From assembly GCF_033473495.1 (NCBI RefSeq), contig NC_088937.1:3906001-3970000 (forward strand): 64,000 nucleotides of DNA. The letters run 5' to 3'. Each line of letters opens with the position of its first letter. Position 1 is the stretch's first letter. The notes beneath the pieces were generated by a model, which saw only the letters and a program-made list of their open reading frames with translations, was not told where the DNA came from and made no database searches. Position numbers and translations under genes: made by a program. The stretch comes from Cercospora beticola (Eukaryota > Ascomycota > Dothideomycetes > Mycosphaerellales > Mycosphaerellaceae). Shown here in pieces: positions 35,520 to 47,200 of the stretch.

Positions 35520-37934
35520 TCAAACAATATTCGTAGCCTCGTTCGGATGCGACAAAGAGTCTTGATTCGTGTCTCGCGAAGAATCAGAGACTGAAACACG
35601 GTCTTTTTGTTGCTCCTCGTTGCTTGCAAGAGCCTTCTCGACCCTTCGCACGTATCTGCCGACACTCTCAGAAAGGCGTTCCAGCACAAACTCGGCCTCG
35701 CTCTTGTTGGCCATCATGGGGCTTCTTTCTCCAAGCCAGTCCCACTCAACAAGGTCCTCGTCCTCTGCCAGCTCATTGTCCTCTTTATCGGCGGTAAAAC
35801 GGATGAGGCGAGTGAATTCGACCCATTCTTCGTAGGTATACTTCTTCCCCCTTCCATTCTTGACATCTTGAGACACTTGCTTGATCGATCTCGCAAGTCT
35901 ATGAGCAAGCTCAGCCCTAGTTGTGTCTTCGGATGCGAGCTCATCAATGGTAGGTTGAGAGACCTCATCATCTGGCTCAGGTCCATACGGTAATCCTTCC
36001 TCCTTCCCCTCTTCTAGCTGCTTTCTTTCTTTCCTAGCCTGCATGAACGCAATTACTCGAGGCTGTCTGTTGAGCAATTGACGCCAGATTCCCTTCTGTG
36101 GCAGCACAGTGAAGTCTGCGATACCGGATGTACCCTGTTTGAATTGCCGAACAATCGTGTCGGAGAGATCGCCCACAAGAATCGTCATGGTTGCGACAGC
36201 AATCAAGCTCCAAAAGACGAAGAAAGGCCGTCCTGCGTTGCTTTTCGGCGCAAGATCGCCATACCCTATCGTTAAGAGCGATACGTAGCCAAAGTAGAGC
36301 GCCTTAAAATACGTCATCTCGTTTGCGGTGCTCTTCTCAGCTTGCCAGAATACGACGGCACCAATACACCAGAGAAATCCAAAAGCCAGCACCGACATCA
36401 GAAGTCCGTACCATTTTTTGAAGCGAGAAGTTGATCTCTGTATGCGACGCATTGCCTCGAATCGATCCTTCTCCGCCCTGAGAAGCACGAGTCTGGTCGG
36501 TCGGGACGAGAAGACCCGACGATGCGGTGCCCAGGTGGTGGCTCTTCTGGCAGCGGTCTTGCTTCTGAGTCGGCGGTAGTCGCCAGACGCTGCTCCATGG
36601 CTACCATCATCAGAACGGGGACTACGTGGTAGTGATGAGTTTCCAGCATCGAAGACCGTGGAAACTGCCGTCTGGCGATCATTATCTGCCGTACGCATAC
36701 GTTCCAACTCTAATGATGACTTTGCAGTTCGGTCAATAGTCCTCGCTCGTGTCCTCTCTTTGTGACCTTTGACCACATTCTCTGTTCCCAGTTCGCGGAC
36801 GAAGGCAGTGATACTCGAGATCATGAGGCCAAGAACCACGATCCCGCCGACGGAATAAGGAAAGACCAGACCCCTACCCACGTTACTCTGAGGATAGAAA
36901 TCACCAAATCCGACAGTGAGGATCGTCACATCCGAGAAATACAGCGCATTCACGAAGCTCCATTTCGCAGAGGTAGTGCCGTCTGATTCGTCGTCAGTCT
37001 CAGTGCCAGGGCCATACTCCACCGCGGAGAAGATCGCGCCTCCGGCAGCCAGCCATACGAAAAACATCATGGTTTGCAGGATCAAGGTTCTCTGACTGTC
37101 GGTCAAAGTGAAGCGGTGGGGATAATGCCCAAGCCAGAATCCTAGCATGTTTACCATAAGCCCCGCTGCACAGATGAGGTACGAAACTGCCGCAAGAATT
37201 GCATACCAAAAGCCTTGCGTATACGTCTGCTGCGGTCGGGTGGGAGGCGCGTAGATCTGCATGCTAGCTGTAATACCGATCAGTATACCAGTAGCGGCAA
37301 ACCAACAGATTATGGTGCCAGGTAGTGCAATGACATATCTTATGCGGTTGGTGAAGTTGCAGAGCAGGAAAAAGTTGCCCACGAAGCCGAAAACTAGGGA
37401 CACAATGTTGAGGTTGTAGCACCATCTTGGATCTGCAAATTCTTGGCCATTGAGCTCAGGCACGAGTGAGGCGCTAAGTCTGTCCCATGCGCATTCAGAG
37501 GCGTCATTCTCGTCCACGCCTTTGACTAGGCACATTCTCCAGTACGTCACCAGTGCTGCGATGGAGAGTACATTTGCGAGTGGTCCGAGAGTTGCTGCTA
37601 ATAGTGGAATTGCCGTACTGGCGAACCACCAAGTTGGCTCGTCGTCATCATTCCATGACGGCGGACGCGACTTCCAAGATGCTTTTGATCGAGTGCCTTC
37701 AACCTTTTGCTGCGAATCAATACGCTTCCACTTGAGTGCAGAGGATCCAACTCCAGAGCTGCGGCGTCGCAGGAAATCGTGGGGGCCAGTATCATGAATG
37801 CTCCAAAGACCAGGGCGATGATTGTCCAGATTCCCCGCATCGTGCTCGCTATGTCCAATACGCCCTACGTCCAGACTTCCATCAGCTCGGTGTTTGTTGG
37901 AACGCGTACCAATGGTGCTCCTCTCCTCCGGCAT
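35520..37934 (-). CDS. TOK-type outward-rectifier K+ channel with two pore domains
   Basis: A single exon of 804 aa. The N-terminus of about 100 residues is polar. Hydrophobic segments run from about 105 (PLLAATLGPLANVLSIAALV), through 172, 203, 240 and 287, to pore 1 with filter TVGFGDFYP (GFGD at 342-345) and a following helix near 360. After a long basic cytosolic linker comes a helix near 512, pore 2 with filter TIGYGDLAP (GYGD at 557-560) and a last helix near 572. This 8-TM, two-pore layout is specific to fungal TOK1 channels in the plasma membrane, which release K+ on depolarisation. The C-terminal tail of about 200 residues is charged. Start is the first ATG of the frame. Confidence 0.93.
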   Translation of the reverse strand: MPEERSTIGTRSNKHRADGSLDVGRIGHSEHDAGNLDNHRPGLWSIHDTGPHDFLRRRSSGVGSSALKWKRIDSQQKVEGTRSKASWKSRPPSWNDDDEPTWWFASTAIPLLAATLGPLANVLSIAALVTYWRMCLVKGVDENDASECAWDRLSASLVPELNGQEFADPRWCYNLNIVSLVFGFVGNFFLLCNFTNRIRYVIALPGTIICWFAATGILIGITASMQIYAPPTRPQQTYTQGFWYAILAAVSYLICAAGLMVNMLGFWLGHYPHRFTLTDSQRTLILQTMMFFVWLAAGGAIFSAVEYGPGTETDDESDGTTSAKWSFVNALYFSDVTILTVGFGDFYPQSNVGRGLVFPYSVGGIVVLGLMISSITAFVRELGTENVVKGHKERTRARTIDRTAKSSLELERMRTADNDRQTAVSTVFDAGNSSLPRSPRSDDGSHGAASGDYRRLRSKTAARRATTWAPHRRVFSSRPTRLVLLRAEKDRFEAMRRIQRSTSRFKKWYGLLMSVLAFGFLWCIGAVVFWQAEKSTANEMTYFKALYFGYVSLLTIGYGDLAPKSNAGRPFFVFWSLIAVATMTILVGDLSDTIVRQFKQGTSGIADFTVLPQKGIWRQLLNRQPRVIAFMQARKERKQLEEGKEEGLPYGPEPDDEVSQPTIDELASEDTTRAELAHRLARSIKQVSQDVKNGRGKKYTYEEWVEFTRLIRFTADKEDNELAEDEDLVEWDWLGERSPMMANKSEAEFVLERLSESVGRYVRRVEKALASNEEQQKDRVSVSDSSRDTNQDSLSHPNEATNIV

Positions 37935-38623
37935 GATCTGGTAGTTCTGGTCGCTTGGAGTCTGGTTCCATGCATGAGCCTCTACGATATCGAATTGCCT
38001 GGTGTCACGGCATTGATATCATGGTCGAAGATGGTGCAAGATCTGGGTGTTGGCTAGATAAGATGCCGCAGCATGAGTACGCCACAGAGCGGCGTGCTGC
38101 GGAAGGCGCCGTAGAGGCCTGAGGTAGTAGCTCAGCTTTGAGGGAGGGCCACGCGACCAATCCTCGCATCTTCGGGGCTGCTATATCGCCAAAAGCTTCG
38201 TGGTAGGCGCCGTATGAGTGTTGTGTATGGAAGGAAGAGTTGGAAGTTGGCAGCTGATGTCGACGATCGCGGATGAAGCATCGCACGGGCCGGACCACGT
38301 GCACCTCATTTCCCACATCCAGCGCGTTTTGATCGCCCTCTTCTCCCCAGACAAGTCCAACTCCTTGCATCGCTTCATACAGGAAAAGCTTGTCGGCATG
38401 GGCGCAGCTTGGCCCGCCCCGCCTTCTCCACGGCACAACAACGTCACCAGTCATCTTCGAACTCTCCCTCCTGCATCGATATTCAACGCGATGACCTCAG
38501 CACTTCTACGCGTGTAGCACAACACGGCCGTGTTGCCGGATGCGATGTAAGGAGTGATACTTCTGCTCCAAAACTAATTCCTGGCCTGTTCTTGATCAAT
38601 CACCTTGCTCCTCCCTCACCATC
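37935..38623. other. Divergent promoter region, K+ channel / yellow-family gene
   Basis: This 689-base region separates two outward-facing starts. Open frames of up to about 150 codons exist on the minus strand without family resemblance. No additional gene is supported. Confidence 0.5.
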
Positions 38624-39934
38624 ATGATGCTGACAACAGGAATCTCGTTTCTGCTGCTCTCGGGCATCGCGCAGGCTCAAAATGCCACTTTTGAGACGCC
38701 AGCAGGCAGCTTTCCGACCAGACTGCGCGTCGACAACGGCACGTACGGGCCAGAAGTGGAAGAAGTCCACTACTACTACGACCAGTGGCCAATTGGCATC
38801 GCACTGGCTTCCGATGGCCGCCTCTTTGCGACATACACTCGTGGCGACTACGAATATACGCTAGGCGTGGTTGTGAATGAGACCGCGGAAGAGCCTTATC
38901 CTTCCACGGAACTGAACCTTCCTCCAGACCAGCTCAACACCACATGGAATGGCATTCCTTTCGGATCCGGCAATGCCTCGGCCTTCATATCTGTACAAGC
39001 AATCTACATTACTTCTGCTGGAAGCGGCCGTCCCGAGACACTCTGGGCTATTGACACAGGTCGACCCACAGTACACAATGCACAGGGCGAGCCAAGCATG
39101 CCGTATGCTCAGCCAGGCGGCCCAAAGCTGGTCGCAATCTCGCTCGACAACAATACCATATATCGGACGTACACATTTCCAGCCGATGTACACTACCCAG
39201 ATAGCTATCTCAATGATCTTCGCTTCGACTTTGATCCTGATCTGTCGGGCACCTCTGGCCAAGGCATTGCCTACTTGGTCGACAGCAGCAACGAGGGCCG
39301 GCCAGGCTTCATCATGGTTGACCTCGGCACCGGAGACTCCTGGCGTCGACTCGACCAAGACGTCTCGGTACTGCGAGGCTTCAATGCCTTGCCATCCTAT
39401 CAAGGCATCCCCAAGTACATCGTCCAAAAAGGCCAAGCCATAACATGGCAGAAAGAAGGTCTCGATGGACTCCAGCTCAGCCCAGATGGGGAGCGCATGT
39501 ACTACTCGCCACTTTCAACCAACTATCTCTGGTCCATCCCTACAGCCAACCTTCGAGTCAGAGACTCCGAATGCGCCTCCGCCGAGGTCTTCGCACACGC
39601 TAACGTCTCCTCCCACGGCGCTCGCGGCGGCAACGCGAACGGTTTTGAAGGCGACTCGAATGGAAAGATCTACCAATTGATGCCAGAGCAAAACGCAGTC
39701 TACTACTTCAACCCCACGGACGGACTGACTAAGCCATTTGTGAGAGACCCCAGAATTTTGTGGCCAGATGGAGGCAGTGTGGGCGAAGATGGGTACTTGT
39801 ACCTCAATATCAACCAGCTGCCTTTCCAGCCAGACTGGAACAACGGGACGGATCTGAGACTTCATCCAGGTGCTATCGTGAGAGTCCAGCTGCCGGACGG
39901 AGGGAAGAAAATTAACGAATTGTACGATTACTGA
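38624..39934 (+). CDS. Secreted major royal jelly / yellow-family protein
   Basis: A single exon of 436 aa with a clear signal peptide (MMLTTGISFLLLSGIAQAQ, cleavage likely after QA). The rest matches the MRJP/yellow beta-propeller: an LASDGRLFATY-type strand near 65, ETLWAIDTGRP near 138, GPKLVAISLDNNTIYRTYTFP near 165, YLNDLRFDFD near 192, GIAYLVDSS near 213 and LQLSPDGERMYYSPLSTNYLWSIP split across 286-310. Several Asn-X-Thr/Ser sites suggest glycosylation. Insect yellow proteins act in melanin formation; the fungal role is unknown. A second ATG immediately follows the first. It converges on the alpha-galactosidase gene 188 bases downstream. Confidence 0.9.
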   Translation: MMLTTGISFLLLSGIAQAQNATFETPAGSFPTRLRVDNGTYGPEVEEVHYYYDQWPIGIALASDGRLFATYTRGDYEYTLGVVVNETAEEPYPSTELNLPPDQLNTTWNGIPFGSGNASAFISVQAIYITSAGSGRPETLWAIDTGRPTVHNAQGEPSMPYAQPGGPKLVAISLDNNTIYRTYTFPADVHYPDSYLNDLRFDFDPDLSGTSGQGIAYLVDSSNEGRPGFIMVDLGTGDSWRRLDQDVSVLRGFNALPSYQGIPKYIVQKGQAITWQKEGLDGLQLSPDGERMYYSPLSTNYLWSIPTANLRVRDSECASAEVFAHANVSSHGARGGNANGFEGDSNGKIYQLMPEQNAVYYFNPTDGLTKPFVRDPRILWPDGGSVGEDGYLYLNINQLPFQPDWNNGTDLRLHPGAIVRVQLPDGGKKINELYDY

Positions 39935-40122
39935 TAGCGAATACCTGAAGTAGATCCACAAAACACAGCGCCACTTTTGAACTCCGGATCTGGCCTGCAT
40001 GTTCACTATTTCTGCACGTCTAAACATTGCAATGGAAGCAGAAACAATGATTCATCGCTCAAGAGCCCAACCCTGCAGACCGAGAAACATGCGATAAGGC
40101 AGATGCGTTTCCTTCAAGTCCT

Positions 40123-41770
40123 CTAGCACTCTCCAGTAATGAGGTAAACTGCTGTATCATGTCCCACCAGATCCTTTGTAACACCTCCCTCCCTACATCC
40201 CAGATCCTCTCCAGTCCACACATCAACAACGTTGTACCTCTCACCGCTAAGCTCCGGCACCTCGGCCCAAACAGCCTCCATTTCCATATTCGTCGTCAGA
40301 GCATTATACGTTGCAACAATCGTTCCCTTGCTTGACGCACCAGACCAGAACATTGCAGGCACAGTGCTGTTGAAAGTCCAATCGGGATTGATGCCCCACT
40401 TGTATGGCTTCGCCGGCTTACCAACAACTGGATCTTGGTTGAAGTCCAGCAGGTAAGAATTCTGTAGCAAGCCGATCTGCTCGCGGGTGAGTTTCGTGAT
40501 GTCGGTACCGATGAGGAGAGGACCTTTGATGATGGCCCATAGAGCGAAGTGAGTACGTTCCTCGGCGGAAGAGAAGCCGTTGCCAATCTAACAATTGTCA
40601 GCCAGAAGGTCTTTGTATGACCTCAGCCGTTGGGAATAGTTTCTTACCTCGAGCATGTCTGGATCATTACGACCCCAGAAATCGGTGTAGTCCGAAAGGA
40701 ACGAGTTCACGTTCAGGATCTCAGTGACACGATTCCAGTCGGCTGGAGTTGTTCGGTCAGCACATTTCCCTTCGTACATGTCGACGCATGTAAGCGACTT
40801 ACGATTGCCGAAACCGATATCGTTGGTAGTTCTCCAAGAGCTACCAGTCTCATTACCCCAGGTCCATACCTGATTTTGACCTACACGTATCGACGTGTTA
40901 GCAGAGAATTGTATAATGAACGTCAATTCTTTCCAACATACCCCAGTTGCACAAGCTGTAAAGAATGGTTCGATTCTGCTGTGCCAGAGCATCTCGCATC
41001 GCGTTGTATCTTCCTGCAGTCTTGCTTGTAGAGTAATCTACCCCGTCCTCGGGAAATTCATTGGCACAAAAAGGCCTAGTCTCCGGCCACTGGTAGAATC
41101 TGGTCTGTGGTGTCTCAGCAGTGCAAGTGCCGTTGACTTTGCCAATACTGTCGAAATTCGGATCGGCGTTACAGGCGACGCAGTCGTCGAGGGACTCAGC
41201 TGTGGGATAGCAATTGTCGTACTGTAAGCTGTCAGCGATGGTCAACTACATCAAATATTTCAAATGCATACTTTTAAGTAATCAACACCCCACTCAGCAA
41301 ACGTCTCAGCATCGAGAAGTTCGTTTCCCAAGGATGCAGGATAGCTAGCACAAGTCTGAGTCCCTGCACTGGAGTACATGCCATACTTGAATCCGAGTGC
41401 ATGCACCTTGTCTGCAAGTCCTTTCATTCCGTCCGGAAATTTGTTGAGATCTGGCATTATTCGATTCGTGACAGGATCACGACCTTCTTTGACTGCCCAA
41501 CAGTCGTCAAGGACAACGTATTCGTAGCCAGCATTTTTGAAACCGAGGTCAACCATTGCATTGGCAGCTTGCAGAATCTTCGCCTCGTCCACGTCGCAGA
41601 AGTAGGCATTCTGTAGATTTCTTCGTGTTAGTGCAAGGCCATCGAACTGATGCTTTGTCACTCACCCATGAATTCCAGCCCAAGGCTGGTAGTTTTCCAA
41701 CGCCATCGGGGCGCTCAATAGCCAGAGCTGCTGGCAGCACGGCGAGTGCTAGTGTCGCAACTCGAGACAT
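40123..41770 (-). CDS. Secreted alpha-galactosidase, glycoside hydrolase family 27
   Basis: Six exons (41,770-41,666; 41,610-41,272; 41,221-40,942; 40,880-40,803; 40,742-40,648; 40,587-40,123) with 50-61-nt introns encode 453 aa. A signal peptide ([17 protein letters not shown]) leads into LPALGWNSW, then VVLDDCWAV near 68, KYGMYSSAG near 112, and the nucleophile Asp150 in DYLKYDNC. The acid/base Asp is in the NDPDMLE segment (about 293-299), followed by [19 protein letters not shown]. These are the GH27 hallmarks. The enzyme removes terminal alpha-galactose from melibiose-type oligosaccharides and galactomannan outside the cell. The fourth intron is 60 nt with no in-frame stop, so a naive reading would retain it. 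No carbohydrate-binding module is visible. Confidence 0.93.
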
Positions 41771-42216
41771 TTCTGTGTGGTGGTCACTATGATAATATTT
41801 TTCAACGTGTCTCACAGGAGTGGTATGCTGTGTTCGATAGTGTTGTCGTGTACCACTGAACCAGGTACATTATATATGCCCACAATGCAGACGCAACTCG
41901 TCGATCTGCGCTCATGTGCCGTCATTGCACGGAAGAACTTTCTGTCGCATCTCCAAATCTGCTCCAACCTGCCAATAATGCCGGAGAATTGGTTCCGCCC
42001 AAAGATAAGGTGTAGATCTCGAGATAGCGTGAAGCTATTCGCTTGGCAGGATAGATCATTCACCCTTTTAGGCAAAGCTGCCTTGCACATAGCCGAGACT
42101 AAGAATACGAGAATGTGGAGGACACATGGCTGCCCAGTGACGATCTCGAACATTACATGTACGCAAAAAGTGGAGCCGAAGAAAGAGTGAAGTCGGATAG
42201 CCTGTCCACGTGACCT
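41771..42216. other. Promoter region of the alpha-galactosidase and 3' end of the Vps62-like gene
   Basis: No gene is recognised here; frames on either strand lack family resemblance. Confidence 0.45.
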
Positions 42217-43587
42217 TCATTCAACGAGGCGCGGCGATCGATGAACTTTGACTGTGTGAAGCCCAAAATTCAGTAGACATACATATGAGATCGCGGAATG
42301 TGGTCCTTGTCCTCGGCTATTCTGCTCTAATTGAGACTGCAGCAATCCCAGCCCTCTCCCGCTACTCTCGAACTCAATTGAGATCCTGTATCGTGCTAGA
42401 TGGACCTCGTTGGAGGCATTGAAACTCAGATCAGCAGCGAGTTCGCTGCCGTCTGAGCGGGCAGCTCTGTAATAGATCCTCCGAGTAAAGAGAACCACAG
42501 CAGTCATTGCTGGAACAGTGACTTTCTCCGTGACGGATCTTGGGTAGAACTCCTCGAGGGGCGGCGGAGTCAAACCGGTCAATTGGCGATTAAGACTCAT
42601 AGAGATCTTCTCGGCGGCCAATCCAGCTGACACCACTCCGTCGGAGGTCACAGAAATGCCTGTGCTTTGTCTCAATGGATCCGATTGCTCTTTTGTGATA
42701 CCATACTCAACGACTTGAGACATCTCAAAGGGATCTGCTGTATCATTCTTCCACACTCCAGCCACGTACCAGCATGATGATCTTGAGATAGTGACAAAGG
42801 GATCTGCTATCTTGTTGCGGCTTGCCTCGTCTCTGGGATCGAAGAACGCTGTGTAAGGCAGTGTCACGGACCCTTGTACATCGCCATACATTCCATCACC
42901 GGCTTTGGGCATTGTACGAGTTGTGAAAGTTGGCAGCGGAGCGGCAAACTCTCTGAAGCTGGTCGATCCTACGTACAAACGCAGCGTCTTGGCCAGGGAC
43001 TCCGGAGGAGGAACCGTGTGGGTTCCGCCTTTCGCGTAGAAAGTATCAGTCCGGATGGGAATATAAGCGTCACCGTGCAAGCTCATGCTCTGTGGTTTTG
43101 GACTCCAGCAACTGGCATTGTCAGTAGCTCCGCTGCCGCGATCGTCCCACCAAGAAGATGGGAACGACGCGTCGGCGACATAGTCCTGTCGGATGCACCA
43201 GACAGCTTCGAGCAAGGGCTTCTTGTAGTTGCCAGTACAGTACTCGCCCATGGCAACGTAGCCTTCGGGGGCGACTGGTCGCCACATGGTCAGGTCCCAT
43301 TTGCCTCCTCCTCCACCGTCGTTCCACGTCTTGTTGTAATCGGTGGGGTGCCTGCATGCAGGACTTTTACTGCCCGGAACATTGCCTACGAGGAGCACAC
43401 CCCAAGAGCCGCTATTGTCGCTGCCTCGCTTGTTAAATCCAATAGAGCCGATAGGAAGCAGATCTCCTTCTGGTCTTGGATTGTAGATGGATGCGTCCCG
43501 GTTTGCTCCCGTATTCTTGTCATCCCAAACCCAGTCCAGGGTAGTGGTCATACCGACCCTGAGGTCGCCGTAGTCGACAGTGTTCAT
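42217..43587 (-). CDS. Vps62-like (DUF946) domain protein
   Basis: A single exon of 456 aa from the first ATG (MNTVDYGDLRVG). The frame is open upstream for 44 further codons without ATG. Two copies of a WDD-X2-(T/S)GA-X2-(D/N)AS-X4-P pattern are visible near 20-35 (VWDDKNTGANRDASIYNP) and near 155-172 (WWDDRGSGATDNASCWSP), with MWRPVAPEGYVAMGEYCTG between them. This is the Vps62/DUF946 signature, in which a lectin-like beta fold is repeated. Fungal members are named after a yeast vacuolar sorting gene but their biochemistry is unknown. No signal peptide, no membrane segment. It lies 492 bases from the end of the NRPS gene, same strand. Confidence 0.7.
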   Translation of the reverse strand: MNTVDYGDLRVGMTTTLDWVWDDKNTGANRDASIYNPRPEGDLLPIGSIGFNKRGSDNSGSWGVLLVGNVPGSKSPACRHPTDYNKTWNDGGGGGKWDLTMWRPVAPEGYVAMGEYCTGNYKKPLLEAVWCIRQDYVADASFPSSWWDDRGSGATDNASCWSPKPQSMSLHGDAYIPIRTDTFYAKGGTHTVPPPESLAKTLRLYVGSTSFREFAAPLPTFTTRTMPKAGDGMYGDVQGSVTLPYTAFFDPRDEASRNKIADPFVTISRSSCWYVAGVWKNDTADPFEMSQVVEYGITKEQSDPLRQSTGISVTSDGVVSAGLAAEKISMSLNRQLTGLTPPPLEEFYPRSVTEKVTVPAMTAVVLFTRRIYYRAARSDGSELAADLSFNASNEVHLARYRISIEFESSGRGLGLLQSQLEQNSRGQGPHSAISYVCLLNFGLHTVKVHRSPRLVE

Positions 43588-44213
43588 GTTGACAAAGAGC
43601 TTGTTGCTATTTCGATTTGCTTTGGAAGAGGTATCAAATGGTTGGAAGTGTGGACGAGAGGTCCAAGCAGCGAAGTGGCAGCATTTTATCTGTTTCCATT
43701 CTGTTGCACCACGCCTCACGATTCATGCGTAAAGCTCGGCCTTGCTGAAGAGAGAGGGGCTTGCTGAACACGACGCTGTGTATGAGCTGGTCGCCCGTCT
43801 TTGGTCGCATGGCAGTCAACAGATAATGCTGTAAACAAAGTGGGTCCCATGCTGTAGCTCACAGCCAACCGCAGATTCGAGCCACTTTCGTGTCATCTTT
43901 GCAACACAACAGGCGGGGAAAGCTTTGATATGAGTGAATCGGGGCATTGCATAGCTACATCACTCTTGGTTGGTGGTTGCACATTCTCCGTATGAGGTGC
44001 GGACTATACTTCTCCGCTGTAAACACCACGCGCAGTGTTGCGGTCATATTTGATCAGACGGTTGAGGGAGCTCTGCTGGCCATCACTCCAGGCAGAGACG
44101 AACAACGCAAGTCGAGAGATCTCGCCCGGGGAGGTAAAAAGCCAGGCATTGGGAGCGTCTGCGGCGATTCCATCTCATCAGTCTCGTCTGATACAATCTG
44201 ATGCAAGAGATCC
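43588..44213. other. Intergenic region between Vps62-like and NRPS genes
   Basis: It contains the Vps62-like promoter and the NRPS 3' region. No gene is seen. Confidence 0.5.
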
Positions 44214-47200
44214 TCAACTCAAAATCATGTTCGTGCATCTGGTCTGCGTCTGAAGATCCGTAGTGCCTTGGTCCACGATCGGAAGATCATTCGACGCTTG
44301 AAGATCCGCAATAACAGCCCTTACAGAATCATGGTTCGCATCCTCGGACAGCATCTGCATAGCTTCCAGAAACGCCTTAGCCACAGCATGAACTTCCTCC
44401 TCACTGTATAGAGCAGCGCGACACCGAAACTCGAAGCAAACCTCGGCCAGACACGCAGAGCTGAAACCAATATCGAAATCATTGCAAATCCTCCGCTCCA
44501 CAATCGGTTCACTCACATGCATGTATCCAGCATCGCCGACAGCAAAAGAATCCTCATTTGCAACGCCCTCGTTCCACAGCATGGTACTCAGATCGTAGCG
44601 TTGCTCGCTCTGAGGCCAGCTCGTACAGCGCGAAGCAATAATTCTTGCGCCGAGGTGAGCATGAGACGTAGATTCCAACATCTGATGCTGCACTGAACGC
44701 AAAAGGTCCCCGGGAGACATATCATCCTGCAGTCTGACCCTGCAGGGAATTTCGCTCACGCAGCAGCCGACGATTTCGCTACTTCCTTCATAATCCTCAT
44801 CTCGACCATGGACGAGGTAGAGGAAGACGATATGGTTTTTGTTGGCTAGGACGCTTAGAACGAGTGACCACGCGGCATAGACCAATGTTGATACAGAAAA
44901 GGAGGACGTATGTCTCCCGTTAAAGTATGCAGCGTGTCTCACGCCTCGCGTAGACTCGGTGGCCCCGACTTCAGCCATGTTACTTCGAAGGTATGTAGGT
45001 GAAGAGCCATCAAGCAGCTGGGTCCAATATGCCACTGAATCTCCAGTGCGGGTCAACAATTTCTCGCTCAAGTACTGCGCGAAGCTGGGTCGTGGTCTTG
45101 CATCAAGAAATGTATAGCATTTCACCAAATCATGCCACAAGTGGTTAATTGACATGCCGTCAAAGACACTGTGGCATATGTGCAAGGTGAGCTGAGGACC
45201 TTCTCGTCTGTCTTTGTCGCTCGATCGATGCAGCAGTATCAACACGGGATGTTTCATGTAATCATGTTTTACCGAAAGCCTCATGTCATGCTCCTCTGCC
45301 GAAAGTAGAACGACTCGTGATCGCCATTCCTGCCCGGCTTCCGGTAGGACACGCTGCGACAAGCATCCAGAGGCAGCCCTCTCGAAGGAGATACGCAAAG
45401 CCTCGTGGGACTGAACCCATAGATGCAATGCCTGGCCCAGTCTCTCAATGTCAAAATTTCCACGGAAGGCGATGTGGTATTTGTAAAGCTCTCCTCGATC
45501 AGAGCCGTCTGCCGAAGGGGCATATTGCTCTTGAAAATCAGTCATTGGCAAAAGTTCTGTCGAGGAGCAGCTCTGATGCATTGGTGCGTTATCGAAGTCT
45601 GGTTCCATAGGCTCCAAGGTAGCGCAGATATCCGCGAGCGCGCGCCCGGTCATTAGGTCGTTCGTCCTTAGACGCAAGCCAGCTGTTCTGACCTCTTTGA
45701 CCAGGCGCATTGCCGACAGTGAATCACCTCCGAGAGAGTACCAATCGCTCTTCGTCGAGATGGCTTTCACATCAACTCCGAGAATCTTGTGACAAAGCGA
45801 GGCAAGTAACTCAAAGTGGCGGCAATCGTCGCCTGCATGAAAAGAGTGCTGTTGATCGGCCTTCATAGTGTCTTCAGGATCAGAGACTGCAACCGTCAGG
45901 CCATGACCACGTCTCAACGCTCGTCTGTCCAATTTTCCTGTCGCTGTCAAGGGCATGGCCCGAGTAAGAACAACTTTCTCAGGAACCATCCACGCTGGAA
46001 CGATGGTACATAATGCACGATTCATTTCAGCTTTGAGACTCGAAGCAGTACGTTGCGCGTGACTTTGCCTCAGCACGACGAAGGCTGTGAGCTTCTCCTC
46101 TGTTCCAGTCTTGTCAACCACAACGTGTTCTATCTCTTGCTTGAAGCTGTGCGTAATGTGGTGCTCAACTTCTGCCGCTTCGACACGTTGGCCACGGACT
46201 TTCAGCTGCGTGTCTTTCCGTCCGAACAGGTACAGATCCCCGTTGGCCTGATACTGCACCAAATCACCTGTTTTATACCAGCTCCAGGACTTGTCTGTTG
46301 GAGCCGTAAAGCTTGCAGCCCAATTGGGAGCAGATATATAAGCTGCCGCAGCCTGCTGAGATGGTTCACTTACATAGCCTTGGCTGATTGCATACCCTTC
46401 GACCACGAGCTCACCCAGGCCGCCCACAGGCATCAAGCGCTCATGGTCGTTGGGGTCGACGATCCAGTAGTTCTGCAACTTGCTTCGTCCGATGTTGCGA
46501 CAGCTCGTGTCGGCCTGTCGCAAATCGGCAACGCTGTTGAGGCCACATATTTCGCTCTGCCCGTAGCCATTGAGAAGCTTGATCCTGGAGTGAAGCAATC
46601 TTTCAGCCAAGGAGCGTGGGATTGGCTCTCCAACAAGTAGGAGGCTCTGAATGCTAGGTACTTCGCTCAGCTCTAGCGCCTTTGCCACGGACGGCGTTAT
46701 GGATGCGTAGTTCGGCTGAAGACGCCTCATCGCACCGTGTAAGTCATTCATGCGTTCTTCAGAGCTCAGAATGGTCACCGTCCCGCCGGCAATCAGTGTT
46801 CCTAGAGTGTCCGCGACAGCAACAAGGAAACTGCATGAGGCATATTGCAGCACTCTCGTCATATCAGTAACGCCATATTCACAACATCCTGCGCATCTTG
46901 TCGCCCAGGCTTCATGTGAGATAGCGATGGCCTTGGGACTGCCCGAGCTCCCTGATGTGAATATATATAGTGCTGTGTCAGAGGGTTTCACCACTGGTGG
47001 CGCAGAGCAGGAGACCTGCACTTCTGGCAACCCAGTCCGCGCCAGTGAGAATTCACCCTTACTGATGTTGACGATGACTCGAGAGACAAGCGCATGTGCG
47101 GCACGAGCACGCGATCTTGAAGTGATCAGATGTGTTGCGGAGAGCTTGTCGGTCATGGCCCTGAGGCGCGCCATTGGAAGTGAGGGATCCAGCAACACAA

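Noticed and set aside
43588..43719. 44-residue extension of the Vps62-like protein
   Set aside because: The extension begins at GTG, not ATG; the first ATG is at 43,587.
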